Assembly (NCBI RefSeq): GCF_004217415.1
Contig: NZ_SHLI01000001.1
Span: 1,054,001-1,118,000, forward strand
DNA length: 64,000 nt
DNA from: Spiribacter vilamensis
GTDB lineage: Bacteria; Pseudomonadota; Gammaproteobacteria; Nitrococcales; Nitrococcaceae
Direction of reading: 5' to 3'
Below, one piece after another: positions 1 through 8,699 of the stretch (positions are counted from its first letter, which is position 1; each line of letters starts with the position of its first letter). The position numbers and the translations under genes were made by a program. Below the pieces are notes generated by a model that ran no database searches, was not told the origin of the DNA, and saw nothing but the letters and a program-made list of their open reading frames with translations.

Positions 1-1316
1 TCACTGGTGAATTGCCGGGCGGCGTCGCCATCGCGGGTAAAAATGGCCGTGCCGTTGCCGAATTCGTTCTCATTGACCAACGCCACTGCCGACTCATAGT
101 CCGGCACACGGACGACACATAGCACTGGCCCGAAAATTTCGTCCGTGTAAATACGCATATCCGTTTTGACGTGATCGAAGAGCGTACCGCCCAGGAAGTA
201 GCCATCTTCCCCCCGGAATTCCCGCTGACGGCCATCCACCACCATGGTCGCGCCCTCTTGCTCGCCGAGATCCACGTAGCGATGCACGTTGTCCCGATGC
301 TCGCGGGTCACGAGTGGCCCCATCTCCAGACCCTTCTCGGCCAGACCATCGCCGATCTTCAAGGTCTGGACGCGCGGTTTGAGATGATCCACCAGGCGGT
401 CGCCGATCGCGTCGCCGACCACCACGGCGACGGAGATCGCCATGCAGCGCTCGCCTGCAGAACCATAGGCAGCGCCCAGAAGGGCCTCCACGGCTCCTTC
501 CAGATCGGCATCGGGCATGATGACCATATGATTCTTGGCGCCGCCCAGCGCCTGCACGCGCTTGCCGTGGGCGCTCCCCGTCGAGTAGACGTGCTCGGCA
601 ATCGGCGTGGAGCCCACAAAACTGATTGCCGAGACATCCGGATCCGTCAGCAGGGTATCAACGGCTTCCTTGTCCCCGTTAACGACGTTCAGCACGCCGT
701 TCGGCGCACCGGCTTCCGTCATGAGCTCCGCGAGGTACATGGGCACCGACGGATCCTTTTCGGAGGGCTTGAGCACGAACGTGTTGCCGCACACCAGAGC
801 CACCGGGAACATCCACATGGGGACCATGGCCGGGAAGTTGAACGGAGTAATGCCGGCACATACCCCGACGGGCTGCATCATGCTGTAACTGTCGACGCCG
901 TTACCCACGTTGAGCGAATGCTCACCCTTGAGCAGGTGCGGCGCGCCGCAGGCGAACTCGACAATCTCGAGACCACGAGTGAGCTCGCCGCGTGCGTCCT
1001 CGATCACCTTGCCGTGCTCCCGGGTGATCAGCTGGGCGATCTCCTCGAAATGCGCCTCGATGAGCGCCTTGTAGCGGAACATGACCCGGGCACGATTGAG
1101 CGGTGTCATCGCGGACCACGTTGGCAGGGCTTCGCTGGCTGCCTGGATTGCCCGCCGGGTCATCGCGGTGTCAGCCAGAGCCAGGTGCGCGCTAACTGCG
1201 CCCTTCGCCGGATCATGAACCGCCAGGCTGCGACCGCCATCCTGCTGCAGGGTGGTGCCATTGATGTAATGATGGATTTGCGGCACGGATTCTGTCGCAG
1301 TACGAACTTCGGACAT
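1..1316 (-). CDS. mmsA: CoA-acylating methylmalonate-semialdehyde dehydrogenase (3' end off window)
   Basis: NAD-dependent aldehyde dehydrogenase that oxidises methylmalonate semialdehyde or malonate semialdehyde to propionyl- or acetyl-CoA, in valine, beta-alanine or inositol breakdown. About 439 residues are visible and the C-terminus lies beyond base 1. The minus-strand translation gives MSEVRTATESVPQIHHYING at the start and the catalytic-cysteine stretch GSAGERCMAIS, with Cys near residue 291. The GERCMAIS context is typical of the MmsA subfamily rather than generic aldehyde dehydrogenases. A GGAGGAG ribosome site lies just upstream of the ATG at 1316. It is divergent from tpx, so the 219-base gap carries both promoters. 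Family call is firm; substrate is inferred. Confidence 0.9.
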   Translation of the reverse strand, partial: MSEVRTATESVPQIHHYINGTTLQQDGGRSLAVHDPAKGAVSAHLALADTAMTRRAIQAASEALPTWSAMTPLNRARVMFRYKALIEAHFEEIAQLITREHGKVIEDARGELTRGLEIVEFACGAPHLLKGEHSLNVGNGVDSYSMMQPVGVCAGITPFNFPAMVPMWMFPVALVCGNTFVLKPSEKDPSVPMYLAELMTEAGAPNGVLNVVNGDKEAVDTLLTDPDVSAISFVGSTPIAEHVYSTGSAHGKRVQALGGAKNHMVIMPDADLEGAVEALLGAAYGSAGERCMAISVAVVVGDAIGDRLVDHLKPRVQTLKIGDGLAEKGLEMGPLVTREHRDNVHRYVDLGEQEGATMVVDGRQREFRGEDGYFLGGTLFDHVKTDMRIYTDEIFGPVLCVVRVPDYESAVALVNENEFGNGTAIFTRDGDAARQFTS

Positions 1317-1367
1317 GGTTTTCTCCTCCTGCCGGGCAGTGACAGTGGTTGTCATTCCTGCTCGGCT

Positions 1368-1381
1368 CAATAACTTTATTG
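1368..1381. promoter_or_regulatory. AT-rich palindrome between mmsA and tpx (possible operator)
   Basis: CAATAA-CT-TTATTG is a perfect 14-base inverted repeat about 52 bases upstream of the mmsA start. It stands out as AT-rich in a GC-rich region. It could be an operator or part of a promoter for mmsA. No regulator gene lies next to it, so this is a weak inference. Confidence 0.3.
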
Positions 1382-1535
1382 TTAGGCGGTAGTGTATCCG
1401 GCACCGACGTGTATGTGGCGAGGCAGGACGATATGGGCTGCCGCTTATGACTCTTCCCGGTTATTATTGACCCCATCCCGACACTGCCTAGAGCTTGCAG
1501 CCTTACTCACCACATTGAAGAACCGGGAGGGAGCC

Positions 1536-2045
1536 ATGACGACCGTCACGCGCCTCGGCGAAACCATTCACCTGAGCGGCGAACTCCCGCGTATCGGTAC
1601 GATCGCCCCGGATTTCTGCCTCACTCGCACGGATCTCAGCGATGCGACGCTCGCCGATTACGCAGGCAAACGCAAGGTGCTCAGCATCGTACCCAGTCTC
1701 GATACCCCGACCTGCGCCATGTCCGCCCGGCAGTTCAATGTTCGCGCCGCGGCCCTCGCAGATACCGTCGTCCTCAACATCTCGGCGGATCTGCCGTTCG
1801 CCGCCGCCCGGTTTTGCGAGACCGAGGGTATCGAGGGTGTCGAGGCGCTTTCCATGATGCGCGACCACCGTTTTGCCACCGATTACGGAGTGCTCCAGCT
1901 CGACGGTCCCATGGCGGGGCTGGCCGCTCGTGCCGTGCTGGTGCTGGACCGGAACAACCTTGTAATCCACACCGAGCTGGTCCCGGAGATTCGCCAGGAA
2001 GCGGATTATACGGCCGCCCTGGCGGCCCTCGAGACAATCGAGTAG
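1536..2045 (+). CDS. tpx: thiol peroxidase (Tpx, atypical 2-Cys peroxiredoxin)
   Basis: Reduces hydrogen and alkyl peroxides using thioredoxin. The 169-residue product has the usual Tpx length. The peroxidatic cysteine is Cys60 in SLDTPTCAMSARQFN and the resolving cysteine is Cys94 in SADLPFAAARFC, matching E. coli Tpx Cys61 and Cys95. The ATG at 1536 was chosen because GGGAGG lies just upstream and the protein then aligns with the family N-terminus; the frame stays open to 1392 but that extension has no family match. It is a single gene, divergent from mmsA and convergent with the TRAP operon. Confidence 0.95.
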   Translation: MTTVTRLGETIHLSGELPRIGTIAPDFCLTRTDLSDATLADYAGKRKVLSIVPSLDTPTCAMSARQFNVRAAALADTVVLNISADLPFAAARFCETEGIEGVEALSMMRDHRFATDYGVLQLDGPMAGLAARAVLVLDRNNLVIHTELVPEIRQEADYTAALAALETIE

Positions 2046-2046
2046 C

Positions 2047-2062
2047 AGCCGGCCATCCGGCT
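2047..2062 (+). terminator. short hairpin after tpx
   Basis: AGCCGG-CCAT-CCGGCT follows the tpx stop by one base and is followed by ACTTTCTC. The stem is only 6 bp and the T-run is weak. It overlaps the end of the convergent small ORF, so it may serve both directions. Confidence 0.4.
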
Positions 2063-2225
2063 ACTTTCTCTGCGAGGCGAGATTTCGCCAGACATCATAG
2101 CTTGCAAGCAGCGCACAGCCGGTCACCACGATAATGAGCTCGATGTGCGGAACAAAAATCGGCACCACGACAAGAAAGGCGAAGAGCATAAGCAGGCTGA
2201 TAATGGCCATGACCCGATCAATCAT
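2061..2225 (-). CDS. small two-helix membrane protein at the end of the TRAP operon
   Basis: A 54-residue hydrophobic protein that starts MIDRVMAIISLLMLFAFLVV. Two probable membrane helices (about residues 5-22 and 27-43) are followed by a basic tail ending NLASQRK. Its ATG overlaps the amidase TGA by 4 bases (ATGA), which implies translational coupling and supports it as a real gene. I do not recognise a family. Position suggests a helper of the TRAP transporter or amidase, but no function can be assigned. Confidence 0.6.
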   Translation of the reverse strand: MIDRVMAIISLLMLFAFLVVVPIFVPHIELIIVVTGCALLASYDVWRNLASQRK

Positions 2226-3574
2226 CCCGACTCCTCCACTTTGGAAGCGCACAGGCGCGTCAGCCAGCGCGCGGTTCGCAGAAGCTTCGCATCCTGCCCG
2301 TATGGACCGATCAGCTGAACGCCGATAGGTAGTCCGTTCTCTCCCGCCAGCAGGGGAAGCGTCACCGCGGGTAGTCCGCAAAAGGTCCACAGCGTCGAGA
2401 AAATCGGGTCTCCGGTAGAGTTGAGATCACGCGGCGCCTCGCCAGGTGCGGCCGGAGTCAGAATAGCGTCAAAGCGCTCGAAAAGCGGTTCGAGCGAGTC
2501 GCGCATGATCGCCTGCATATCCCGGGCCGCCAGATAATCCACCGCATGAATCGACCGGCCCTGCTCGACAAGGGCCTGGAAGGCGGCGCTGACGGGATCG
2601 GCATCGGCATAGTGACCGAGATTGCGTGCCATCTCCGCGGCCATCACCGTCGCCAGCCAGCCTGCCCCCCGGCCGAACACCTCCGGCAGTTCGGCGGCTG
2701 TGCCATGCACACCCAGGACCTCGAGCAGCTCGGCAAAGCCATCCCGGGTATCCGCATCAGTGCGATCCCAGAAAGGCGTCTCGACCATGGCAAGGTCAGG
2801 CGCCAGCGGCGGCTCCGAGAGCGTCGTTGTGAGTAATGGCCCGGGGTTCAGGCGATAATCCGGGTCGCGATCATCCGGGCCCATCAACTCGCCAGCGAGG
2901 GCAACGTCTTCGACGCGGCGGGCAAAGAAACCAACCTGATCCAGACTCGGCGCCGCACGCAGAATCCCGGTCCGCGGCACCGTACCGTAGCTGGGTTTAT
3001 AGCCGACCACGCCGCAGAAAGACGCAGGCCGAATCACCGAGCCGTTGGTCTGCGTACCCACCGCGAACGGCACCATGCCGGCAGCCACCGCTGCCGCCGA
3101 GCCACTCGACGAGCCGCCCGGGGTGCGCTCGGGGTCATGCGGATTCCGGGTAGCCCCCGGATGGAAGTAGGCGAGCTCCGTGGTGACCGTCTTGCCGACG
3201 ATAACCGCACCGGCGTCGCGCAGGCGTCGGACGATGCTGGCATCTTCCGTCGGCCGGTTATCCGCGTCTCGGGGTATCCCGTTGCCGGTCGCGAACCCCT
3301 GGACATCGATAATGTCCTTTAACCCGACCGGTATGCCATGCATCGCCGACAATGGCAGCCCGTCAGCACGCCGTCGATCACGCGCACGAGCCTCGAAAAC
3401 GGCCCGACGCCGGTCGGTCTGGGCCCACGCATGGATTTGCGGATCGACCGCTTCGATCCGGTCAAGGCACGCCTCGGTAAGCGCCTGCGCAGAAAGCGCC
3501 CCCTCGCTCATCAATTCGAGCGCCTCACTGGCCGACAGATCGGCGGGTTCTCCCATCGCGATACGTTTAGCCAT
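2222..3574 (-). CDS. amidase-signature family amidase
   Basis: Amide hydrolase of the Ser-cisSer-Lys class, 450 residues from the ATG at 3574. Lys86 sits in GIPVGLKD, the glycine/serine stretch GGSSSGSAAA at 153-162 carries the cis-Ser, and Ser179 in QTNGSVIRPASFCG is the likely nucleophile. The start overlaps the dctM stop by 8 bases; an upstream in-frame start at 3601 is possible but would lie deep inside dctM. It is not GatA, because there is no gatB or gatC nearby. Position in the TRAP operon suggests it hydrolyses the imported compound or a derivative. Cytoplasmic: no signal peptide seen. Confidence 0.85.
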   Translation of the reverse strand: MAKRIAMGEPADLSASEALELMSEGALSAQALTEACLDRIEAVDPQIHAWAQTDRRRAVFEARARDRRRADGLPLSAMHGIPVGLKDIIDVQGFATGNGIPRDADNRPTEDASIVRRLRDAGAVIVGKTVTTELAYFHPGATRNPHDPERTPGGSSSGSAAAVAAGMVPFAVGTQTNGSVIRPASFCGVVGYKPSYGTVPRTGILRAAPSLDQVGFFARRVEDVALAGELMGPDDRDPDYRLNPGPLLTTTLSEPPLAPDLAMVETPFWDRTDADTRDGFAELLEVLGVHGTAAELPEVFGRGAGWLATVMAAEMARNLGHYADADPVSAAFQALVEQGRSIHAVDYLAARDMQAIMRDSLEPLFERFDAILTPAAPGEAPRDLNSTGDPIFSTLWTFCGLPAVTLPLLAGENGLPIGVQLIGPYGQDAKLLRTARWLTRLCASKVEESG

Positions 3575-4985
3575 AGATCGTATCCGGTAGCCAGTAGACA
3601 AGCTGCGGGAAGTTGTAGAGCAACACCATTGCCACCAGCACGAATAGCAGAAATGGCATACAGCCTTTAAATATCTGCACTAATTGCACCGATGGCGGTG
3701 CGATCCCCTTCAGATAATAGGCTGACATCGCCATTGGTGGCGTGAGGAACGACGTTTGGAGATTGAGCGCCACCAGGATGCCGAAAAACAGCGGATCAAC
3801 ACCGAAAATCTCCAGCAGCGGCAGAAAGATAGGCACGAAGATGATAATGATCTCCGACCACTCCAACGGCCAGCCGAGCAGGAAGATGATGAGCTGCGCC
3901 AGGATCAGGAAGGTTAGCGTGTTCAGATTAAGCCCGGTGACGAACTCGGTGATCAGCTGCTCGCCACCGAGATACGAGAACACCGAGGAGAACGTCCACG
4001 AGCCAACGAAAAGCCAGCACACCATGGCGGTGGTCTTGAGCGTGAGATAGACCGACTCGCGCAGCCTCTCCCAGGTCAGTGCACGGTACACGGCAGCTAG
4101 CAGCAGGCCTCCAAGAGCGCCGATCGAGGCCGCCTCGGTCGGCGTTGCCAAGCCAAACAGAATCGACCCCAGCACCGCCAGGATCAGTACCGCGAGCGGC
4201 ACGAACGAGGTCACGATCATGACCAGCAGCTTGCCCAGAGGAACGTCGCCGACCTCGTCATTGGTTGGTTTAGGCGCCGCCGAAGGCTGCACGATGCTGC
4301 GTATGACGATATAGGCGATATACAGTCCCGCTAGCAGCAACCCCGGCAAGAGCGCGCCGGCATAGAGTCGAACGATGGACGTCCCGGTCGCCGCTGCGTA
4401 GACAATCAGCATGATCGAGGGCGGAATCAGGATGCCCAGCGTGCCGCCGGCGCAGATTACGCCCGAGGCGAATGACTGGTCGTAGCGTGCATTGAGCATT
4501 GCCGGCAGGGCCAGCAGTCCCATCAGCGTGACCACTGCACCGACGATACCGGTCGCGGTGGCGAAGAGCGTACAGGTGATCAGCGCAGCTACGCCCATTG
4601 CCCCCGGAACACGGCGCGCAGCGATATAGAGCGTCGAGAACAGCCGCTCGACAATATTCGAGCGCTCAACGATATAGCCCATGAACAGGAAGAGCGGTAC
4701 CGCGGTCAGGACCTCGTTGGCCATGACCGAGTAGGTCTGGTTCACGAACAAATCGAAGATACGGTTATTCACGAACCCTTCGATGTAGGCCTGCCAGACC
4801 TGCCAGCCCTGCTCGCCCTGCTCCACCAGACGTTCATAGCCGCGCCACATGCGACCTGCGTCGAAATAGGCGAAATACCCAAAGCCGATGCCCAGCGCCA
4901 TCAGCGTGAAGGCGATCGGGAAGCCCAGGAAGATGCAGAGGATGAAAACCGCCAGCATCATAATCCCGATTTGGGGATCGGTCAT
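3567..4985 (-). CDS. dctM: TRAP transporter large permease (DctM)
   Basis: The 472-residue, 12-helix-type membrane subunit that couples sodium entry to organic-acid uptake. It opens with MTDPQIGIMMLAVFILCIFL and has the conserved PIAFTLMALGIG and LFLFMGYIVERS segments. It is longer than the shortest DctM proteins (about 425) because of a hydrophilic stretch around residues 40-75, as seen in the TakP-type group. It overlaps dctQ by 4 bases and the amidase by 8 bases, so the whole set is one transcript. Confidence 0.93.
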   Translation of the reverse strand: MTDPQIGIMMLAVFILCIFLGFPIAFTLMALGIGFGYFAYFDAGRMWRGYERLVEQGEQGWQVWQAYIEGFVNNRIFDLFVNQTYSVMANEVLTAVPLFLFMGYIVERSNIVERLFSTLYIAARRVPGAMGVAALITCTLFATATGIVGAVVTLMGLLALPAMLNARYDQSFASGVICAGGTLGILIPPSIMLIVYAAATGTSIVRLYAGALLPGLLLAGLYIAYIVIRSIVQPSAAPKPTNDEVGDVPLGKLLVMIVTSFVPLAVLILAVLGSILFGLATPTEAASIGALGGLLLAAVYRALTWERLRESVYLTLKTTAMVCWLFVGSWTFSSVFSYLGGEQLITEFVTGLNLNTLTFLILAQLIIFLLGWPLEWSEIIIIFVPIFLPLLEIFGVDPLFFGILVALNLQTSFLTPPMAMSAYYLKGIAPPSVQLVQIFKGCMPFLLFVLVAMVLLYNFPQLVYWLPDTIYG

Positions 4986-5599
4986 CGCTCAGTCCTCCCC
5001 AGGCTCAACGGGCTCGCCGGTGACTCGTCCACGTAGTCCTTGCCACCACTCTCAAGCAGCTGATCCTCGAGCTCGGCGACATCGCGCACATCGGCCGGCC
5101 ACTCACCCGAACGAAGGCAGACAAGACAGCGGCAGACCTGCGCGACCCCTTGAATGAGCAATAGCACGCCGCCGACGACCAATATCGTCTTGAAGTGGAA
5201 AATGGGCACACCGGCCGGTGAGAAATTACTCGTCTCCATGTAGCGCCACGAGCGCCCGGCATACTTCCAGCCGGCGAACACCAGAGCGAGCACTCCGGGA
5301 AGGAAAAAGATGAAATACAGTACGAGCTCGACCGTCGCCTGTATCCGCGGTCTCCAGAGACGATAGAGAAAGTCTCCGCGCACATGGGCGTTACGGGAGA
5401 GCGTGTAGGCACCGCCCATCATGAACAGCGTGCCGTAGAGGATGTAGGACATGTCATAGGCCCAGGCCGTCGGCGCGCTGAACACGTAGCGCGCCACCAC
5501 CTCGTAGCCCATGCCGAAGGCCATTAGCAGAATGAGCCAGGCGAAACTGCGCCCGACCCACGTCGTGAACCGATCGATCGTGTGGATGACCTGAAGCAT
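4982..5599 (-). CDS. dctQ: TRAP transporter small permease (DctQ)
   Basis: A 205-residue inner-membrane subunit with four predicted helices that pairs with DctM. The segment WLILLMAFGMGYEVVARYVF is a typical first DctQ helix and LSRNAHVRGDFLY is the conserved loop. A charged tail of about 40 residues follows the last helix. The stop overlaps the dctM start by 4 bases. An 81-base gap with a hairpin separates it from dctP, which may allow more binding protein than permease. Confidence 0.92.
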   Translation of the reverse strand: MLQVIHTIDRFTTWVGRSFAWLILLMAFGMGYEVVARYVFSAPTAWAYDMSYILYGTLFMMGGAYTLSRNAHVRGDFLYRLWRPRIQATVELVLYFIFFLPGVLALVFAGWKYAGRSWRYMETSNFSPAGVPIFHFKTILVVGGVLLLIQGVAQVCRCLVCLRSGEWPADVRDVAELEDQLLESGGKDYVDESPASPLSLGRTER

Positions 5600-5632
5600 G
5601 GATCACTCTCAATCCCGGCGATAGAAACAGAA

Positions 5633-5658
5633 CTGCCCCGGCCCCTCGACCGAGGCAG
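5633..5658 (-). other. intercistronic hairpin between dctP and dctQ
   Basis: Read on either strand, CTGCCCCGG and CCGAGGCAG pair as 8 bp with one mismatch around an 8-base loop. It sits in the only sizeable gap inside the TRAP operon. Such stem-loops after a binding-protein gene often protect the upstream mRNA or partly terminate, giving excess binding protein. That role is inferred. Confidence 0.5.
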
Positions 5659-5680
5659 TCCGCCTGGCGAACTGGCCGCC

Positions 5681-6853
5681 TTACATGTTGAGCCGACCGG
5701 GGAAGAAGTGCTCGTAGGCGAGCTGCAGATCCGGCTGGTTCATGAGCTCGTAGAACACGGTACGCTCCACCCACTCTTTCTGGCTCTCCATCACGCGGCG
5801 CATGAAGCTGTCCTCTTCCAGCGTTGGAATCAGGGCGTCCCAGGCCTCGAGCTGAGCCGAGAGGATTTCATCAGAGGTCCGGTGCACGGTGACACCCGAC
5901 TCGTCCTGCAGCGACTGGAGGTCGGACGAATAACGATCGAGTGCTGTCGCCGTATTTATCGTCGAGGTGGCCTCCACTGCGTGCAGGAGGATCGACTGCA
6001 GGTCGCTGTCGATGCTCTCGAGCATGTCGCGGTTGAATAACCACTCGAACGACTCGCTGGCCTGATGGTACGAGCCGAGGTAGTAGTTCTTGGCCACGTC
6101 CTGAGCGCCGAAGTCCTTATCGGAGGACGGATTATTGAACTCGAAGGCGTCAATGACACCGCGCTCCATGGCCGGGACGATTTCACCGCCGGGGAGCTGC
6201 GCGACCGACATACCCATTTCCTGGAGCAGATCCGCAGCAAGACCGACCGTGCGGTATTTGAGGCCCTGGATATCCGAGACGGCGGTAACGTCACTGTTCT
6301 TGAACCAGCCAAAGGGCTGCGACGGCATGGGGAAGCCGAAGTAGCCGACGACATTCAGGCCCATAATGTCCTGTGTCAGCTCGCGGTAGAGCTCACGGCC
6401 ACCACCGGCGTACCACCAGGCCATCATGTTAGTGGCATCACCGCCCCAGACCGGACCGGTGCCGAACAGGGATGCCGCTTTGTTCTTGCCATACCAGTAC
6501 ACCGGCACGTCATGGCCGATATCGATAATGCCATCACTGACCGCATCGATCACCTGGAAAGCCTTTACAATGGCACCGGCGGGCAAAAGATCGATCTGGA
6601 TGCGCCCTCCCGACATACTCTCGACCCGATCGACGTACTGACGGGCGAAATCATTCCAGATATTGCCGCCGCCCCAGGCTGTCTGCATCTTGAGGACAAG
6701 GGGTGCCTGCGCGTTGACATACGGCGCACCGAGCAGCGTTGTGCCGGCAGCGACACCACCGGCCGCGGCAAGACCGCCCTTCAGAAGTTTGCGCCGGGAA
6801 CCGTCAGGCTGCTCAGAATCCCGCTTTGCGTTATTAACCGTGGAATCGGTCAT
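5681..6853 (-). CDS. dctP: TRAP transporter periplasmic binding protein (DctP family, TakP-like)
   Basis: Periplasmic solute receptor of the TRAP system, 390 residues. A Tat signal is visible: twin arginines at 20-21 in RRKLLKGG, then a hydrophobic alanine/glycine stretch ending AYVNAQA-type cleavage near residue 50. Tat export fits binding proteins of the TakP/2-oxo-acid group. FEFNNPSSDKDFG resembles the dimer/ligand region of that group. It is first in the operon with a GGAGGAG ribosome site. The ligand is likely an organic acid, but the sequence alone does not fix it. Confidence 0.9.
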   Translation of the reverse strand: MTDSTVNNAKRDSEQPDGSRRKLLKGGLAAAGGVAAGTTLLGAPYVNAQAPLVLKMQTAWGGGNIWNDFARQYVDRVESMSGGRIQIDLLPAGAIVKAFQVIDAVSDGIIDIGHDVPVYWYGKNKAASLFGTGPVWGGDATNMMAWWYAGGGRELYRELTQDIMGLNVVGYFGFPMPSQPFGWFKNSDVTAVSDIQGLKYRTVGLAADLLQEMGMSVAQLPGGEIVPAMERGVIDAFEFNNPSSDKDFGAQDVAKNYYLGSYHQASESFEWLFNRDMLESIDSDLQSILLHAVEATSTINTATALDRYSSDLQSLQDESGVTVHRTSDEILSAQLEAWDALIPTLEEDSFMRRVMESQKEWVERTVFYELMNQPDLQLAYEHFFPGRLNM

Positions 6854-6958
6854 CGGTTCTCTCCTCCGCTATTTTGACTTATGCGTCTCTCGGTGCACTC
6901 CCCGGCCTCGCTATTCGGAGGCGTACGTCGAGCACTGTTTTTTTCGTTCTGTTTTCAC

Positions 6959-6974
6959 GTGATCGGTTTATCAC
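6959..6974. promoter_or_regulatory. inverted repeat upstream of the TRAP operon (possible operator)
   Basis: GTGAT-CGGTTT-ATCAC is a perfect 5-bp inverted repeat with a 6-base spacer, about 105 bases upstream of dctP. The arrangement is operator-like. It resembles a CRP site only in part, since the TGTGA/TCACA spacing is wrong. No regulator gene is adjacent. Confidence 0.35.
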
Positions 6975-7074
6975 AGGCTGTGCCAGGCCGGCAAACCATT
7001 TGTGTCGATGAGTACTAGATCGCCTTGAACTCTTTCTCACGAGTTTGACGACTCGTCCTGATTATCAAGAATGG

Positions 7075-8634
7075 TCAAGCCGTCTTTAGTGCGGCCTCGG
7101 CCTCGGAACGCAGCGCGTTGGTGCCCGCTGAATCAAGCATCCCGACGCGCATTCGCCGATAGAGGATATCGTCGACGTGGCACGCGCCCTCGTAATTGAC
7201 CGCCCAGCCCAGCTCGGCCTGGATGTACGGCAGGTTGGCGACGAGCCGATCGGTCGTTCCCTGCTGCAGCACCACGTGCGCGCGATCGCCGTAGGCCTCC
7301 CACAGGTGTGCGGCGATATCGTCGGGCAGTCCCTCGATCGCGCCCTTCGCGGCCTGCTTATCGCCGTTGGCGCCCGGCAGGCGCAGATCGTACGTGCCAC
7401 ACGCACCGGCGTTGAGCTCGGGATTCGCCGCCGCCAGCTGATCCATCAGGTCTTCGGCCATGCGCCGCCAGGTGGTCCACTTACCGCCCGTCAGCGTCAT
7501 CAGACCCTTTTCATTGAGAATGACGTGATCGCGACTGAGCTGCGACGTCGACTCGGCGCCGGGCTGACTCACCAGCGGCCTTAGCCCCGAGTAGGTGGCG
7601 CTGACCTCATCCCGGGTAAGCGATTCGTTAAGCCACCCGTTGACCTGCTCGATGATGTAATCGATTTCCTCGTCCGTGGCCGCCGGATCGTCGGTGAGCT
7701 CTGCCTTTTGATCCGTGGTGCCGACAATGGTCTTGCCGAGCCAGGGCAGGATGAAGAGCACGCGACCGTCGTCGGTCTCCGGCACCAGGATGCCGTGCCC
7801 CTCGGGCAGCATTTCCTTGTCGAAGGCCACATGGACGCCGCTGGATACGCTCATCAGGGACTCGGCATCGGGATCGGCCATGTGCCGGAGATGATCCGTC
7901 CACGGGCCGGTGCAATTGACCACGACCTTGGCGTTGATCGTCAGCGCCTCGCCGCCGATATGATCGGTACACCGGGCACCGCACACCCGGCCCTCGTCAT
8001 CCTTCATGAGCTCGTCGACGCTGGTGTGATTGAGCACGCTGGCGCCCTGCTCGATGGCGGAGCGAACCATGGATATGCCGAAACGGGCGTCATCGAACTG
8101 GCCGTCCATGTAGCTGACACCACCCTTGAGCTGATCGAGCTTCAACGTGGGGCAGGCTCGCTGGATGGCCGCCTTGCTCTCGATGCCCGCCTTCCCCAGA
8201 CGCTCGGAGCCGGAAAGCCGCTCGTAGAGCCATAGCCCGGCGTAGTAGTAGGGGATGCCCAGCCAACCCTTGACGGGCGTAATCAGCGTTAGCGGCCAGG
8301 CGAGGTGCGGCGCCATGTTGAGCATGCGTTTGCGCTCGGCCAGGGCTTCCTTGACGAGCTGATATTTGCCGATATCGAGCCCCTTGAACGCCTGCTCCAG
8401 ATAGCGCACGCCGCCGTGGATCAACTTCGTCGAGCGGCTGGAGCTTCCAGCCATGAAATCCTGCCGATCCACCAGCGCGACCGTCAGGCCGCGGCTGAGT
8501 GCATCAAGGGCAACGCCCACACCACTCGCGCCGCCGCCGACAATCAGGACGTCGACATCCGCGGATTGCAAATTGGCGACGTGGGTCTGACGATCCCACG
8601 GCTCGAGGTAATCGGTAGTATCAGATTGTGTCAA
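7075..8634 (-). CDS. glpD: FAD-dependent glycerol-3-phosphate dehydrogenase
   Basis: Membrane-associated flavoenzyme that oxidises sn-glycerol-3-phosphate to dihydroxyacetone phosphate and passes electrons to quinone. The FAD-binding motif DVLIVGGGASGVG is near the N-terminus, followed by SSSRSTKLIHGGVRYLE, a GlpD hallmark, and a C-terminal DAO_C domain. About 519 residues from a TTG start at 8634 that has AAGGA at good spacing. An ATG at 8715 is also open but overlaps the upstream gene and adds residues that do not match the family. No glpK, glpF or glpR is seen nearby. Confidence 0.92.
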   Translation of the reverse strand: MTQSDTTDYLEPWDRQTHVANLQSADVDVLIVGGGASGVGVALDALSRGLTVALVDRQDFMAGSSSRSTKLIHGGVRYLEQAFKGLDIGKYQLVKEALAERKRMLNMAPHLAWPLTLITPVKGWLGIPYYYAGLWLYERLSGSERLGKAGIESKAAIQRACPTLKLDQLKGGVSYMDGQFDDARFGISMVRSAIEQGASVLNHTSVDELMKDDEGRVCGARCTDHIGGEALTINAKVVVNCTGPWTDHLRHMADPDAESLMSVSSGVHVAFDKEMLPEGHGILVPETDDGRVLFILPWLGKTIVGTTDQKAELTDDPAATDEEIDYIIEQVNGWLNESLTRDEVSATYSGLRPLVSQPGAESTSQLSRDHVILNEKGLMTLTGGKWTTWRRMAEDLMDQLAAANPELNAGACGTYDLRLPGANGDKQAAKGAIEGLPDDIAAHLWEAYGDRAHVVLQQGTTDRLVANLPYIQAELGWAVNYEGACHVDDILYRRMRVGMLDSAGTNALRSEAEAALKTA

Positions 8635-8699
8635 AACGGAGATTCCTTCGCTTTTGTTATGGTCCAGGGCCGCATTGAATATGCGCAGTGATGAACAGC

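Noticed and set aside
6955-6976. CRP-binding site upstream of dctP
   Set aside because: The two half sites are spaced 8 bases apart where CRP needs 6; kept only as a generic inverted repeat.
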